Origin: Methanobacterium veterum
Lineage (GTDB): Archaea > Methanobacteriota > Methanobacteria > Methanobacteriales > Methanobacteriaceae
Direction of reading: 5' to 3'
DNA length: 64,000 nucleotides
NCBI RefSeq assembly: GCF_000745485.1
Contig: NZ_KN050693.1
Coordinates: forward strand, 659,995 to 723,994
The notes below the pieces were generated by a model. That model was given only the letters and a program-made list of their open reading frames with translations. It was not told where the DNA came from and made no database searches. Below, one piece after another: positions 8,853 to 18,607 of this stretch (position 1 is the first letter of the stretch; every line of letters starts with the position of its first letter). A program made the position numbers and the translations under genes.

Positions 8853-11692
8853 AATGTGAAATAAAAGATGGAACCTTTACCGAATTCTGACTCAACCCAC
8901 ATTTGACCACCATGACATTCAATAATTTTTTTAGAGATTGACAAACCAATTCCACTACCAGTATATTCTTCTACTGTGTGTAATCTCTGGAATATAGTGA
9001 AAATACGGTCAAAATACTGTGTTTCGATTCCAATACCATTGTCAGAAAAAGAAAATATATATTCATTCTTATTATTATTTATATAAGCTGAAATATGTAT
9101 TTCTGGAGTTTCATTCTCTTTTCGGAATTTGATGGCATTGGCTATAATATTTTGAAATACCCTGTAAAGTTGGTTCTCATCAGCCATAACTGCTGGAAGC
9201 GGATCATGGGTAATTTTAGCACCAGTCTCTTCAATTAAATTTTTCAACCCATCAATAACTCGATTAAGTATAATCTCAGAATTAACAAGCTTAAATTCTT
9301 CATCTTTTGTTGAAACTCTTGAATATTCAAGTAAATCGAGGATCATACGCTGCATTCTTTGTGAGGCTTCTACAACGTATCCCATAAACTCATCAGCATC
9401 AGAATCTAATTGTTCTTTATAACGGCGCTCTAATAATTGTGTAAAACTAGAAATAGTCCTTAAAGGCTCTTGCAGGTCATGTGAAGCGACATAAGCAAAT
9501 CTTTGAAGTTCCTCATTAGAACGTTCTAATTTTTTTAACATCGATTTTAATTTATTTTCAGCATCTTTACGTTCTGTAATGTCTCGAGAAACTGTTAAAT
9601 AAACTTTTCTTCCTTGATAATTAATTATGTGGCAGTTAACTTCTACTGGTATTTGTTTACCTTCTTTAGTTACATGAACCATTTCAAAACTACTGAGTCC
9701 CTTTTCAGCTATTTCTACCGCATTTTTAGGCATTTCAACCTTTTTATCAGGAGCTATTATATCTGCAGGAGTCATATTTAGTATTTCTTCTTTAGTGTAA
9801 CCTAATCTTTTTAATCCAACTTCATTTAACTCTATATATTTTCCTGGCAGACTATCTTCATTTATTTCACTTAAACTAATCATATCAGTTGATTTATCAA
9901 ATAGTTCTCGATACTTGGCTTCACTTTCTTTTAATTCTTCCTCTGATTTTTTACGTTCTGTAATATCACGAGCAATAGCAAGGCTTACCATTTTTTCTCC
10001 AAGTTTAAAAGTATGCACACTAACCTCAACAGGTATTTGCTTTCCATTTTTGGTTATAGTAACTGATTCAAATGTGATATATTTTTTCTTTTGAAGTTTT
10101 ACCATGAATTTAGGTAATTCTTCTTTACTAGTGGGTGCAAATAAGTCTAAAGGGGTTTTATTTAAAAATTCTTCTCGTGTGTAACCCAATATGTTAACTG
10201 CAGCATCATTTACTCCAATAAAATTTCCAAATAATCCATCTCTACGACTTTCAGATAATGTTATCATATCGAGTGCTTTGTTGAATAATTCACGGAACTT
10301 AGCTTCACTTTCTTTTAGTGCCTTCGCATTTTGTGATGCCGCAAACGCTTCGCGTTTAACGGATTCAAAAGCATTTTTTAATTCTGCTGTACGTTCTTTT
10401 ACTTGTTTTTCTAGATTATCACGAGCTTCTTTTAATTCCTGCTCACCTTGCCGTCTTTTAATGATCTTGTACAGTTCATTAGCCACTGATTGAATCTGGA
10501 TTACATCATGATCATCATATTCTTCAATTTTATTTCCCACACCAAAAATAAACTTAGCTTTATCTCCATCAAATACAGGAACACTTATAAATCTTTTAAC
10601 AGATACATGTCCCTCTGGAAATCCCTTTCTATTGGGAGAATTTTTAAAATCATTATAAACAACAGGTCCTTTTACTTTTATACAGTCAGTCCAGTTCCCT
10701 GCCTGTTCGATGGGATAATGGGTTTTAAATGAAGTTTTGCAAGTTTTAAAAGTTTCATTATTCCACGTATCTAAAATGACAGTCTTCTGATCGTCAGAAA
10801 TTAAATGGAAAAATCCAATGGCACTATCTGTGAAACGTACTGCATGATCTAGCGAATAACTATAAAGTTCTTTATCTGTAAGTTGAGGTGAATTCTTGTA
10901 AAGCTCAAGAAAGAAACTTTCCCTTTCCACTTCTTTATGTAAATTTTCTTCAGCTTTTTTACGTTCAGTATCATCAAAAACATAACCTTTAACTTGAACA
11001 AGTTTACCTAAATCATTAAAAATGCCAACAACATTAGCAACAACATGAAATCGTTTTCCATTTGGCCTTGTAAGCCATGTTTGACGATTTTTGACTTTTT
11101 TCTCTTCCTTTAAGATAGCGATAAGATCAATCCACCCTTCAGGATTGAATTTTGAAATATTTGAGTGGATAACTTTTTCACCATTATTAAATCCATACAT
11201 CTCCAAAAAGGAGGGATTACAATCAAGAAGTTCTCCTTCAGGTGTTGCAATGAAATCTCCTGTCAAATCATCTTCAAACCACCCACGGTATTTTTCTTCA
11301 CTTTTTTTTAATTTTTTATCAAGTTTATGTTTATAAAGAGCGGTTTCTATAGATAATTTTAATTCATCATAACTAATTGGTTTACTGACAAATCCATAAG
11401 GCTGTGTTAATTTAATTCTTTCAAAAGTTTTTTGGTCTGAATAACCAGTTAAATATATAACAGGAATATTAAAAAGAGCTGTTATCTTTTTAGCAGCTTC
11501 AATACCGTCTATTTCACCTTTAAGTGTTATATCCATAAGTATTAAATCTGGTTTAAGATCCTCTGCTTTTTGAATGGCTTCCATTCCAGTTGAAGCTGTT
11601 GAAACTACTTCAAAATCCATATCTTTTAATAATCCTTGGATATCCAGTGCTGTAATGGCTTCATCCTCAACAATTAGGATCTTGGCATGCAT
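8840..11692 (-). CDS. Hybrid sensor histidine kinase: REC-PAS-GAF-PAS-PAS-HisKA-HATPase
   Basis: A 950-residue soluble signalling protein. Order of domains: receiver (1-118; acceptor Asp in LILMDITL, YLTGYSD, VSKPIS), PAS (about 130-250), GAF (about 255-420), a short coiled coil, two PAS domains (about 475-590 and 600-715), HisKA with the phospho-acceptor His in VASHDLQEPLR, and HATPase_c with N box FQNIIANAIKF, G1 FSDNGIGIE and G2 GSGIGLSISKKII. No membrane segment is present, so it senses a cytoplasmic signal. Such multi-PAS hybrid kinases are common in Methanobacterium. The last codons lie in a hairpin of island A, so the final Ser and stop may be secondary. The small receiver downstream may accept its phosphate. 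Confidence 0.92.
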   Translation of the reverse strand: MHAKILIVEDEAITALDIQGLLKDMDFEVVSTASTGMEAIQKAEDLKPDLILMDITLKGEIDGIEAAKKITALFNIPVIYLTGYSDQKTFERIKLTQPYGFVSKPISYDELKLSIETALYKHKLDKKLKKSEEKYRGWFEDDLTGDFIATPEGELLDCNPSFLEMYGFNNGEKVIHSNISKFNPEGWIDLIAILKEEKKVKNRQTWLTRPNGKRFHVVANVVGIFNDLGKLVQVKGYVFDDTERKKAEENLHKEVERESFFLELYKNSPQLTDKELYSYSLDHAVRFTDSAIGFFHLISDDQKTVILDTWNNETFKTCKTSFKTHYPIEQAGNWTDCIKVKGPVVYNDFKNSPNRKGFPEGHVSVKRFISVPVFDGDKAKFIFGVGNKIEEYDDHDVIQIQSVANELYKIIKRRQGEQELKEARDNLEKQVKERTAELKNAFESVKREAFAASQNAKALKESEAKFRELFNKALDMITLSESRRDGLFGNFIGVNDAAVNILGYTREEFLNKTPLDLFAPTSKEELPKFMVKLQKKKYITFESVTITKNGKQIPVEVSVHTFKLGEKMVSLAIARDITERKKSEEELKESEAKYRELFDKSTDMISLSEINEDSLPGKYIELNEVGLKRLGYTKEEILNMTPADIIAPDKKVEMPKNAVEIAEKGLSSFEMVHVTKEGKQIPVEVNCHIINYQGRKVYLTVSRDITERKDAENKLKSMLKKLERSNEELQRFAYVASHDLQEPLRTISSFTQLLERRYKEQLDSDADEFMGYVVEASQRMQRMILDLLEYSRVSTKDEEFKLVNSEIILNRVIDGLKNLIEETGAKITHDPLPAVMADENQLYRVFQNIIANAIKFRKENETPEIHISAYINNNKNEYIFSFSDNGIGIETQYFDRIFTIFQRLHTVEEYTGSGIGLSISKKIIECHGGQMWVESEFGKGSIFYFTLPKS

Positions 11693-12007
11693 AAATAATT
11701 TTTGGTGATAACTAAAATTTATAATTATTGTACTATTTTTTTTCGTGGAATTTTTAATGAATCAGTCATAACTATTAAATTAATTAAATAAAGCCTTAAG
11801 CTGCTTTATGTTATACTGACAATGTCATCATGAATCTTGAAAGTTATCAATGATTAATTTTGTAATTGATATTGTTGCTATTTTAAAGAATCACTATATT
11901 TTTCTATGTTATTCACCTCCATTAAATAACATTTCAAAAAATAAATTACATAAATTTAAACATATTGAAAAATAATTAATCATATAAGAACTATTTCAAT
12001 AAATTAA
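11693..12007. other. Intergenic region between kinase and small hypothetical gene
   Basis: AT-rich. It holds the divergent promoters for the kinase (minus) and the small gene at 12008 (plus). A GGAGGTG element on the minus strand near 11915 is not followed by an open frame, so it may be a remnant. Confidence 0.4.
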
Positions 12008-12226
12008 ATGAGGTGTTTTAAAATAACTGAAACTAAAGATCAATTAACAGACGACCCAAAGTCTAAATTAAAGAATAAAGCTATATCATTAGTTACATAC
12101 TTGTTTGAAGATGAGGATGAATACAAAGTGTCTCATAATATACAAAAAAATATAGATGGAGATATCTGTGTATTTATTACAAATAATAAGAACAGATTTA
12201 AATTGATTGATACTAGAGAACAATAA
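12008..12226 (+). CDS. Small hypothetical protein
   Basis: A 72-residue charged protein without membrane segments or signal peptide; the middle contains an acidic patch (FEDEDEYKVSH) and the end is basic. I do not recognise a family. There is no clear ribosome binding site before the ATG, and an AGGTG lies within the first codons. It is kept because the frame is open over its full length, has a gene-like codon composition and fills the space between two gene blocks. It could be a spurious frame. Confidence 0.35.
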   Translation: MRCFKITETKDQLTDDPKSKLKNKAISLVTYLFEDEDEYKVSHNIQKNIDGDICVFITNNKNRFKLIDTREQ

Positions 12227-12268
12227 ACTTTATTTTAACTTTTAAACCAAATAAAAAATAAATAAAAT

Positions 12269-13804
12269 TTAATTGGATTCTTTCCTTTTGGGTATAAAAA
12301 TACTTATAATGAACCCTAAGATCAAAATCAGTGTTAGAGCATTGAAAGTTTGTTTCATTGCATAGCTGATGGTAGATTCAACGATCTGTGTGGCCTGCGG
12401 TACTAATTCTGGAGATATTTTGGGTGGAACTGTCTGCATTTTTTCCACGTAGTTAAAGAGACTGTCATGTATTTGTTTAGTTGTCATGTTTCCATCTAGA
12501 CCTGCTGATTCTATTCCTGATGTAAGGCCGCCAAATATTCCAAGTATAAGTAAAACTCCAATTAAAGCTGTTCCTACAGAATAGCCCAGATTTTTAAATG
12601 CATTTAAAAAACCTGCGGCATCAGTTTCCTGGTCACTTCTTGCAGCTGACATGGTTAAATTGGTTAATTGTGAAAGTAAAAGGCCCACTCCAATACCAAA
12701 TACAACTGTTCCAGGTATAATGTCGATTATGTGGGTGTTTATGTTAAATACGCTGCCCAGTATGAATGCACCTGCTGCAGAAATAATAAATCCTATCATT
12801 ATGATGTATTTAGATTCTAAAATCGATGATAGTTTTGCACCAAGCAGTGAAAAGATTAAAATAGTAATTGATGCAGGTAAAAGGGCAACACCAGTCATAA
12901 ATGCATCGATTTTGGCCACCTGCTGCATGAATACTGGAATTATGAAAAGAAATCCTGCCAGGGGTATCTGCTGTATAATAGAGTTTAAATTCCCTAAGCC
13001 GAATATACGGTTTTTAAGGAGAGATATGTCAGATAAAGGCTCCAGCCCATTATTAATTCTTCTTCTCTGCCATAATAAAAATAATATAAACAGAATAGAA
13101 CCTGAAATCAATAGTAATGCCACATAAGACCAGTAGTCTGGTCTTGTAAGTAATAAAATGCCCAAAACAATTAAAATTAGGGATGTTATTGAGAGTAACA
13201 CGCCTACTTTATCTAAATCCTTCCAGGTTAGCGTTGGTTTTGATTCACTTAAGTAATGTCTGAAAATTAGTATAACGGCAACAAAAACCAGTTCTGAACC
13301 GAATACAAGTCTCCAAGTAACAAATGTGGTGAATATTCCACCTACAATGGGTCCAATTGCAGCACCCATTGCTGCTATTCCTCCCCATATCCCAAAAGCG
13401 GTAACTCTATCTTTACCTTCGTAAGCAGATCCGACTATGGTTGTGGTTGCAGGTAAGATCATGGCTGCTCCGATGCCTTCTAAAATGGACCAGCCTGTAA
13501 GGAGCATAAGAGCATTTACACTTAGGGTTGCTGTGATTGTTCCACATGCATATATTATTAATCCAATAAGAAATGTCTTCTTTCTACCAAGAATATCCTG
13601 AAGTTTGCTTCCAAGCAGCATAAATGATGCAATTATTAATGCATATAATGCGATTATGGATTGGATAATGGATAACGTTGTATTTAATTCTACAACGAGG
13701 GTACTTATGGCTACATTCATGGCTGATGAGTCTAAAACAATTATAAAGATCGCCATGCAGGCAATTATCACTACGCCCCATTTATTCTGGTTTTTATGAG
13801 CCAT
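12269..13804 (-). CDS. MFS transporter, DHA2 (EmrB/QacA) drug-efflux family
   Basis: A 511-residue polytopic protein with about 14 membrane segments, the topology of the DHA2 branch of the major facilitator superfamily. Motifs: VLDSSAMNVAIST in the first helix, the loop LQDILGRKKTFLIG (motif A), and GWSILEGIGAAMILPATTTI (motif C-like antiporter signature). It probably exports lipophilic or cationic compounds by proton antiport; the substrate cannot be read from sequence. The gene stands alone, with no adjacent membrane-fusion protein, as expected for a cell with a single membrane, and no adjacent TetR/MarR regulator. Confidence 0.92.
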   Translation of the reverse strand: MAHKNQNKWGVVIIACMAIFIIVLDSSAMNVAISTLVVELNTTLSIIQSIIALYALIIASFMLLGSKLQDILGRKKTFLIGLIIYACGTITATLSVNALMLLTGWSILEGIGAAMILPATTTIVGSAYEGKDRVTAFGIWGGIAAMGAAIGPIVGGIFTTFVTWRLVFGSELVFVAVILIFRHYLSESKPTLTWKDLDKVGVLLSITSLILIVLGILLLTRPDYWSYVALLLISGSILFILFLLWQRRRINNGLEPLSDISLLKNRIFGLGNLNSIIQQIPLAGFLFIIPVFMQQVAKIDAFMTGVALLPASITILIFSLLGAKLSSILESKYIIMIGFIISAAGAFILGSVFNINTHIIDIIPGTVVFGIGVGLLLSQLTNLTMSAARSDQETDAAGFLNAFKNLGYSVGTALIGVLLILGIFGGLTSGIESAGLDGNMTTKQIHDSLFNYVEKMQTVPPKISPELVPQATQIVESTISYAMKQTFNALTLILILGFIISIFIPKRKESN

Positions 13805-14027
13805 AAAAATCCTTTTACAATTTATTAAATTTAATATATACTTTATTAAATTTAAATTTTTGCTTTAAGGTTAATATCAATTTTCAGACTCAATTAAAGG
13901 TTTAAAACCAACAATTTTTATTTTATGATTAAAATGATTTTAGTTTAGATCAAAACCTCTTTTTTATGTATTTAAGGAAAAATATAAGTATTAATTTTGT
14001 AATATATAGGTAATAGTCGGTGATAAA

Positions 14028-14540
14028 ATGAACCGTGATAATTTAATTATTGCAGGAATAATCATTGCAGTGGTAGTGATTATTGCCATTGTACTGGCTG
14101 TATCCGTTGGAAATAACACGTTCACGAGCGGTAATATATCTTTCCAGTACCCCAAGTCATGGAGCCAAAACCATGTGGTGGGAGATTTTACCAATAATTC
14201 ACTGTATTCTGAGATTACTTTAACTGCAAATATTCCTGATAGACAAAGCCCCACATCATATATCGTTATTCAAATGCAAAAGAAATCACAGGGGACTTTA
14301 CAGCTTCCAGGAACAAATACGATAGTGATGAATACCACAAATTCAACAGTTGGAAGTGCTAACATTGGAAACTTTAAAGCGACTCAGTTGGGATCCTATG
14401 GGTCAGATGTAGCTCAAAAAGTAACAATTGTAGATACTGGCAGCAATTATCTTGTACTGGAGTATATTTGTCCACCAAGTGCACTGAATCAGACTGAACA
14501 AGCTTATAACCTTATTCTACAGACATTAAATATTTCATAA
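14028..14540 (+). CDS. Membrane-anchored PsbP/DcrB-like extracellular protein
   Basis: A 170-residue protein with one N-terminal membrane helix (about residues 7-27) and an extracellular domain. That domain starts with FTSGNISFQYPKSWS, a signature typical of PsbP-like/DcrB-like domains that occur in many copies in Methanobacteriales. Several NxS/T sequons are present. The function of these archaeal proteins is unknown. The ATG is preceded by GGTGAT, a common local ribosome binding site. A T-rich stretch immediately after the stop (about 14541-14562) is a likely terminator. It is a single-gene unit. Confidence 0.7.
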   Translation: MNRDNLIIAGIIIAVVVIIAIVLAVSVGNNTFTSGNISFQYPKSWSQNHVVGDFTNNSLYSEITLTANIPDRQSPTSYIVIQMQKKSQGTLQLPGTNTIVMNTTNSTVGSANIGNFKATQLGSYGSDVAQKVTIVDTGSNYLVLEYICPPSALNQTEQAYNLILQTLNIS

Positions 14541-14562
14541 ATTTTTATTTTTTTTATTTTTA
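14541..14562 (+). terminator. Oligo-T terminator
   Basis: A run of T-rich sequence directly after the 14028-14540 gene, without a hairpin, as is usual for archaeal termination. This is a sequence-based guess. Confidence 0.35.
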
Positions 14563-14647
14563 GTAAACATACTTAACTCAAAAATAAATTTAATTGTCAA
14601 TGGTTTTAATTAAAAGAATAAAAATAATTTTTGCTTAAAAAACAAAA

Positions 14648-15739
14648 TTATAATTTGCATGAATTAATAAAGCCTGCCCGTATCAAATGGTCTGCAAGTA
14701 CAACTGCGATGGAAGATTCAGCAACTGAGGTTACCCTTGGGCAAATGCATGGGTCATGTCTTCCCCTAATTTCAATTTTTGTATTGTCCATTTTTTCAAG
14801 ATCAACAGTTTCCTGAACTTTGGATATTGATGGTGTTGGCTTTACAGCCATTCGGGTTATAATTGGCATTCCATCTGAAATTCCGCCTAATATTCCGCCA
14901 GATCTGTTTGTTTTAGTTTTAATCTTATTGTTATCCATATAAAATTCATCATTCATTTGGGAACCTTTTAAACCAGCAGCTTCAAATCCTGCTCCAATTT
15001 CAACACCTTTAACGGATCCTATTCCCATTAAAACCTTTGCAATATCTGCATCTAACTTGTCAAATACAGGCTCTCCAAGACCTGCAGGCACATTTAAAAC
15101 TATTGTTTCAACTATTCCTCCTACAGAATCTCCTTTTTGTTTTAAATCAAGAATTAATTCTTCCATTTTTGCTGCGGCTTCTAAATCTGCACACCTTACA
15201 GAATTATTTTCAATGTTTTTTTCTATTTCAGTTAATTTGATCTTTTGAGCTTCAATACTGCCGACTTTTGTTACATGGGCGATAACTTTGATATTTAACT
15301 TTTCAAGGAGTTTTTTTGCAACTGCACCACCTATTACATGTCCTATGGTAGTTCTTCCGCTTGCCCTACCCCCGCCTCTATAATCATAGTGTCCATATTT
15401 GCTTATCCATCCATAATCTGCATGCCCTGGTCTTGGTTTATTTCTAAGTGCTTTGTAAGCTGACGAATCCATATCTCGGTTATAGACTGCTGCTGCAATA
15501 GGTGTACCATCTGTTTTTCCTTCAAAGATACCTGATAAAATCTGGACTTCATCTGTTTCGCCCCTGGAAGTTGTAACTTTACTTGTTCCAGGACGCCGCT
15601 TGTCAAGTTCCTTTTGCATGTCCTCTTTTGATAATTCTAGCCCTGCGGGACAGCCGTCTACAACAGCACCAAGTGCAGTGCCGTGGCTTGAGCCGAAGGT
15701 TGTTATTTTAAATATCTTGCCTATTGTATTTCCTGACAT
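14648..15739 (-). CDS. aroC: Chorismate synthase
   Basis: A 363-residue enzyme converting 5-enolpyruvylshikimate-3-phosphate to chorismate with reduced FMN, the last shared step for Phe, Tyr, Trp and folate-type precursors. Signatures are the N-terminal [20 protein letters not shown], the [13 protein letters not shown] stretch, [16 protein letters not shown] and the C-terminal RHDPCICPR. The length is normal for the family. The gene stands alone on the minus strand, not in an aro operon. The C-terminal residues after HLIRAGFI are short, as in other archaeal proteins. Confidence 0.96.
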   Translation of the reverse strand: MSGNTIGKIFKITTFGSSHGTALGAVVDGCPAGLELSKEDMQKELDKRRPGTSKVTTSRGETDEVQILSGIFEGKTDGTPIAAAVYNRDMDSSAYKALRNKPRPGHADYGWISKYGHYDYRGGGRASGRTTIGHVIGGAVAKKLLEKLNIKVIAHVTKVGSIEAQKIKLTEIEKNIENNSVRCADLEAAAKMEELILDLKQKGDSVGGIVETIVLNVPAGLGEPVFDKLDADIAKVLMGIGSVKGVEIGAGFEAAGLKGSQMNDEFYMDNNKIKTKTNRSGGILGGISDGMPIITRMAVKPTPSISKVQETVDLEKMDNTKIEIRGRHDPCICPRVTSVAESSIAVVLADHLIRAGFINSCKL

Positions 15740-15932
15740 GGATCCACATCCTTATAAAATATTAAAGATTGAATTAATTAAGTTATAAGATTTAAATTTT
15801 TAAGTAATTAATAGATATTATCTGGATTACATTTATTAAATGTTAATCCGTATTAGGTAGTATTTTTGAAAAATGGCTGTTTGATTATGTTCAATAGTTT
15901 ACTTCATTTTAACTAATAGAAACTAAAATAGT

Positions 15933-16502
15933 TTAATCATAGTTATAATTTAGATAATCCATCTGCTTTTGAATTTTAACTCTAATTTCTTCACCTGCAA
16001 TTTTTTCACATAAAAACAGGCCTAAATCTATTGAAGATGTTACACCCCTTGCAGTTATAATATTCTCATCTTCAACAATCCGCTTATCTGTTGCATTAGA
16101 TGTGAATTTTTTAAGATTTTCCATCCGCATAGGGTGAGTGGTGGCTTTTTTATCTTTAATCAATCCTGCAACTCCTAAAATTATAGAACCTCCGCACACT
16201 GATGTTATCGTAGATTTATTCTGTGCCGTTTTTATCCATTCAATAAATTCTTTGTCCTGTGCAATGTATTTTACCCCTTCTCCTCCAGGTACAACGATAA
16301 AATCATATTGACTCAAATTATTTAGAATTTTATCTGCAGTGATTTCTAAACCTTCTACAGAAATTATTTTGTTTTTATTGGAGCAAACATCATATTCTAA
16401 GTCACTCATAAATCCCATGGTCTTTAATCGTGTTAGGGGGTCATAAGCTCCAACAAAGTCGAGTGTTGTCATTCCATCGTAAATTATAAATGCTATTTTC
16501 AT
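15933..16502 (-). CDS. DJ-1/PfpI-family protein (GATase1-like)
   Basis: A 189-residue single-domain protein of the DJ-1/PfpI superfamily, probably the DJ-1/AraC-type GATase1-like branch. The nucleophile elbow is TSVCGGSIILG, with Cys following V; FIVVPGGEG precedes it and KKATTHPMRMENL follows. Members include cyanide/isonitrile hydratases, glyoxalases and chaperone-like proteins; the specific activity cannot be assigned. The gene stands alone, with no fused AraC domain. Confidence 0.85.
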   Translation of the reverse strand: MKIAFIIYDGMTTLDFVGAYDPLTRLKTMGFMSDLEYDVCSNKNKIISVEGLEITADKILNNLSQYDFIVVPGGEGVKYIAQDKEFIEWIKTAQNKSTITSVCGGSIILGVAGLIKDKKATTHPMRMENLKKFTSNATDKRIVEDENIITARGVTSSIDLGLFLCEKIAGEEIRVKIQKQMDYLNYNYD

Positions 16503-16881
16503 TTTTGGACCGTTTTAATTTTATATTTATTGTTTATATTTTAAAATTAAATATAATTTTATTGCAGGCTAAATAAACAAAATTATACTTAATGTTTCCA
16601 ATTACATTATGTTCAATGTTAATATGGGCTCTAAAGTTTTAAATAACACCCTTTTTTAAATCCATTGTTTTATTTCATATTCTTTAAATTTTTATTTAAC
16701 CTCTTAAAAATCAAATATTTTTAATCATATCTTTTTATGACCTCAATTGTCGAAATATTTTTTTATTTATATTTAAAATAAGGGATTAGCTTTAATTTTA
16801 TTTTTTTGTTCAAATACCTACGAAATAAATATTTTTTAGTTAATCGAAAGCTTTTTAACACATTTCTGATATAGATCAGAT
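16503..16881. other. Intergenic region without genes
   Basis: AT-rich divergent spacer between the PfpI-like gene and the secreted repeat protein. No gene or repeat array is visible. Confidence 0.4.
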
Positions 16882-16911
16882 TGTAATACATAAAATAATA
16901 TTAGTATTACA
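16882..16911. promoter_or_regulatory. Inverted repeat upstream of the secreted repeat protein (possible operator)
   Basis: Perfect 8-bp arms TGTAATAC (16882-16889) and GTATTACA (16904-16911) are separated by 14 AT-rich bases that could include the TATA box. It lies 23 bases before the start codon, so a protein bound here would overlap the start of transcription. Confidence 0.45.
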
Positions 16912-16934
16912 CATTATGACATGGAGGTGAAAAA

Positions 16935-17291
16935 GTGAAGAAACAATTAGGAATTCTTTTACTTGCCCTTGCTGTTGCAGTAGGATTTTCAGGGGCAGCA
17001 GCTGCACAAAATTATGGTTATGCCGCGCAAACTGCAACTGGTAACCAGTACACTGGTTATGCTAATCCTGGAATGACCTATTCTGGAATGAACCCTTTAA
17101 CATACCTTATAGGATCATACGTGGTGAGATTAATGTACCTGGTGCACATGGTGCTAATGGGAGGATATATGCCTGGAGGCATGATGGGTAACATGCCTAT
17201 GCCTGGAACTGCAACGGGCACTGGGGGAACCATGACTGGAACTGAGGGAACAGCTACTGGAACTGAAGACACTGTAACAGGTACAGAATGA
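16935..17291 (+). CDS. Secreted Gly/Met/Thr-rich protein with TGTE repeats
   Basis: A 118-residue protein starting at GTG with GGAGGTG 5 nt upstream. It has a clear signal peptide (residues 1-24, ending in SGAAAA), a Tyr/Gln/Gly-rich stretch, a hydrophobic stretch near residues 55-75, a Met/Gly-rich patch (GGMMGNMPMPG) and a C-terminal tail of short repeats of the GTATGTGGT, TGTEGTATGTED type. The low complexity suggests a cell-envelope or matrix component. Threonines in the tail are candidate O-glycosylation sites. I do not recognise a family. Confidence 0.65.
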   Translation: MKKQLGILLLALAVAVGFSGAAAAQNYGYAAQTATGNQYTGYANPGMTYSGMNPLTYLIGSYVVRLMYLVHMVLMGGYMPGGMMGNMPMPGTATGTGGTMTGTEGTATGTEDTVTGTE

Positions 17292-17473
17292 AGTATTAAT
17301 GTCGCTAAATAAAAATACAACTGTGTAACTATTTCTAGCGCACTATAAAAAACAATCAAAACCAGTTAGCATATACTATTCAATTCATTTTTTTTTAATT
17401 TGGCTTATATTTAATTTAAAACGTTTTGGATAATAATTTGTTTATTTTATAAATGGGGGTGTGATTTGGATGA

Positions 17474-17920
17474 TTATATCCTCACAATAAATGCAGTTTT
17501 TTCTCCCCTGTCAAACCCTGCATTTTCATAAAAATTTAATATATTTTCATCTTTTCTGCTGGTGGTAAGCACCACTTTGTAGCAGTTATTTTCTTGAGCT
17601 ATCTCGATGGCTTTTTTTAAAACTGCAGTACCATGCCCTTTATTTCTGTAATCAGGGTGAGTAACTACATTTTCTATTATTCCATATGGTCTAGCTGACC
17701 TTGTCAAGTTTTGGATAATAGTTAAATTGCATGAACAAACAAGCATACTGTCCTCTTCAATTACTAAATAAAAATAGCTTGGATCAGACAGTATTTCCTT
17801 CCAGTGTTCTTTTAAGGCAGTATCTATTTTTAATTTGGGATCATCGGGGATTAAATACTTATAAAGTGATAGAAGATTTTCTAATTCTTCATATTTAATT
17901 CGACGTACTTTTTTAGTCAT
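17474..17920 (-). CDS. GNAT-family N-acetyltransferase
   Basis: A single GNAT domain of about 148 residues. The acetyl-CoA binding segment is ENVVTHPDYRNKGHGTAVLK (R/Q-x-x-G-x-G/A type), followed by ENNCYKVVLTTSRK and FYENAGF. The substrate is unknown. ATG 17920 is preferred; a GTG at 17929 would overlap the stop codon of the upstream acetyltransferase by one base. The two genes are therefore translationally close and probably form one transcript. Confidence 0.85.
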   Translation of the reverse strand: MTKKVRRIKYEELENLLSLYKYLIPDDPKLKIDTALKEHWKEILSDPSYFYLVIEEDSMLVCSCNLTIIQNLTRSARPYGIIENVVTHPDYRNKGHGTAVLKKAIEIAQENNCYKVVLTTSRKDENILNFYENAGFDRGEKTAFIVRI

Positions 17921-17928
17921 CACAAACA

Positions 17929-18495
17929 CTATTGTTCTCTGATTCTTGCATATAAAGCTTGATTATGGAGTTTTCCAGTTGAGGAAACCGTAGGTTCCGA
18001 ACCACAAAAATCTATGATTTTTGAGGATTTAAAAGCACTGTTTCTTAAAATTCCCTCAAGGACAAAATCATTCTTTTCAAGGACTTTTCTTGATGCAGTG
18101 TTATGTTCAAGGGGCACTGCAAAAATCCTTTCCAGCTTAAGATTATTAAATGCAAAGTTTACAATGCCTTTTAGGGCAGAAGATGCAATACCTTTTCCCC
18201 AGTGGTCTTCTCCTAACCAGTAACCAACTTCTGAAGATTTCCTTTCTATGTCCTTGCCTACAATAAGCCCTATGCCACCAACAGCTTTATCATCTATAGT
18301 TATGGCAAAATTATGGCCCCATTCTTCATTTTCTGCAAATTCTATCCATTCTTTCCCGTCTTCAATTGTATAAGGGTATGGAAATGCATCTCTTAAAGTA
18401 GATGATACATTGTAATTATTAGCATTTTTAACCAGATTTTCAAGATCTGAAGATTTCCACTTTCTTAATGTACATTTACCACATTTAATTATCAT
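17929..18495 (-). CDS. RimJ/RimL-type GNAT acetyltransferase with a hairpin-derived insertion
   Basis: A ~188-residue GNAT enzyme of the RimJ/RimL branch (Acetyltransf_3): LRKWKSSDLENLVKNANN, GIGLIVGKDIERKSSEVGYW, DHWGKGIASSALKGIVNFAF, and HNTASRKVLEKNDFVLEGIL. ATG 18495 is chosen; a GTG at 18510 is the alternative. Family members normally continue from the A-F-K segment directly to G-K-x-x-D/N-x-x-L-Y. Here about 17 extra residues (SSKIIDFCGSEPTVSST) intervene, and their DNA contains two hairpins of the triloop type (17983-18023). The frame is kept, so the product may still be active. It is followed by a second GNAT gene. Confidence 0.85.
   Translation of the reverse strand: MIIKCGKCTLRKWKSSDLENLVKNANNYNVSSTLRDAFPYPYTIEDGKEWIEFAENEEWGHNFAITIDDKAVGGIGLIVGKDIERKSSEVGYWLGEDHWGKGIASSALKGIVNFAFNNLKLERIFAVPLEHNTASRKVLEKNDFVLEGILRNSAFKSSKIIDFCGSEPTVSSTGKLHNQALYARIREQ
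17983..18023. repeat. Two triloop hairpins inside the acetyltransferase coding sequence
   Basis: CAAAAATC-TAT-GATTTTTG (18005-18023) is a perfect 8-bp stem, and GGAAACC-GTA-GGTTCC (17983-17998) is a 6-bp stem with one bulged A. Both keep the 3-nt loop closed by C-G. The same 19-nt hairpin sequence occurs in island C near 62028-62046. Confidence 0.75.
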
Positions 18496-18607
18496 TATTA
18501 ACCCATTCACTTTTTATTTTTAGTTAAAATCTGAACTTTAATTTATTAATAATTTAAGTATTTCTACAACCATATACAGTTACTAGTTTGGAAATAAATG
18601 ATTTAAT

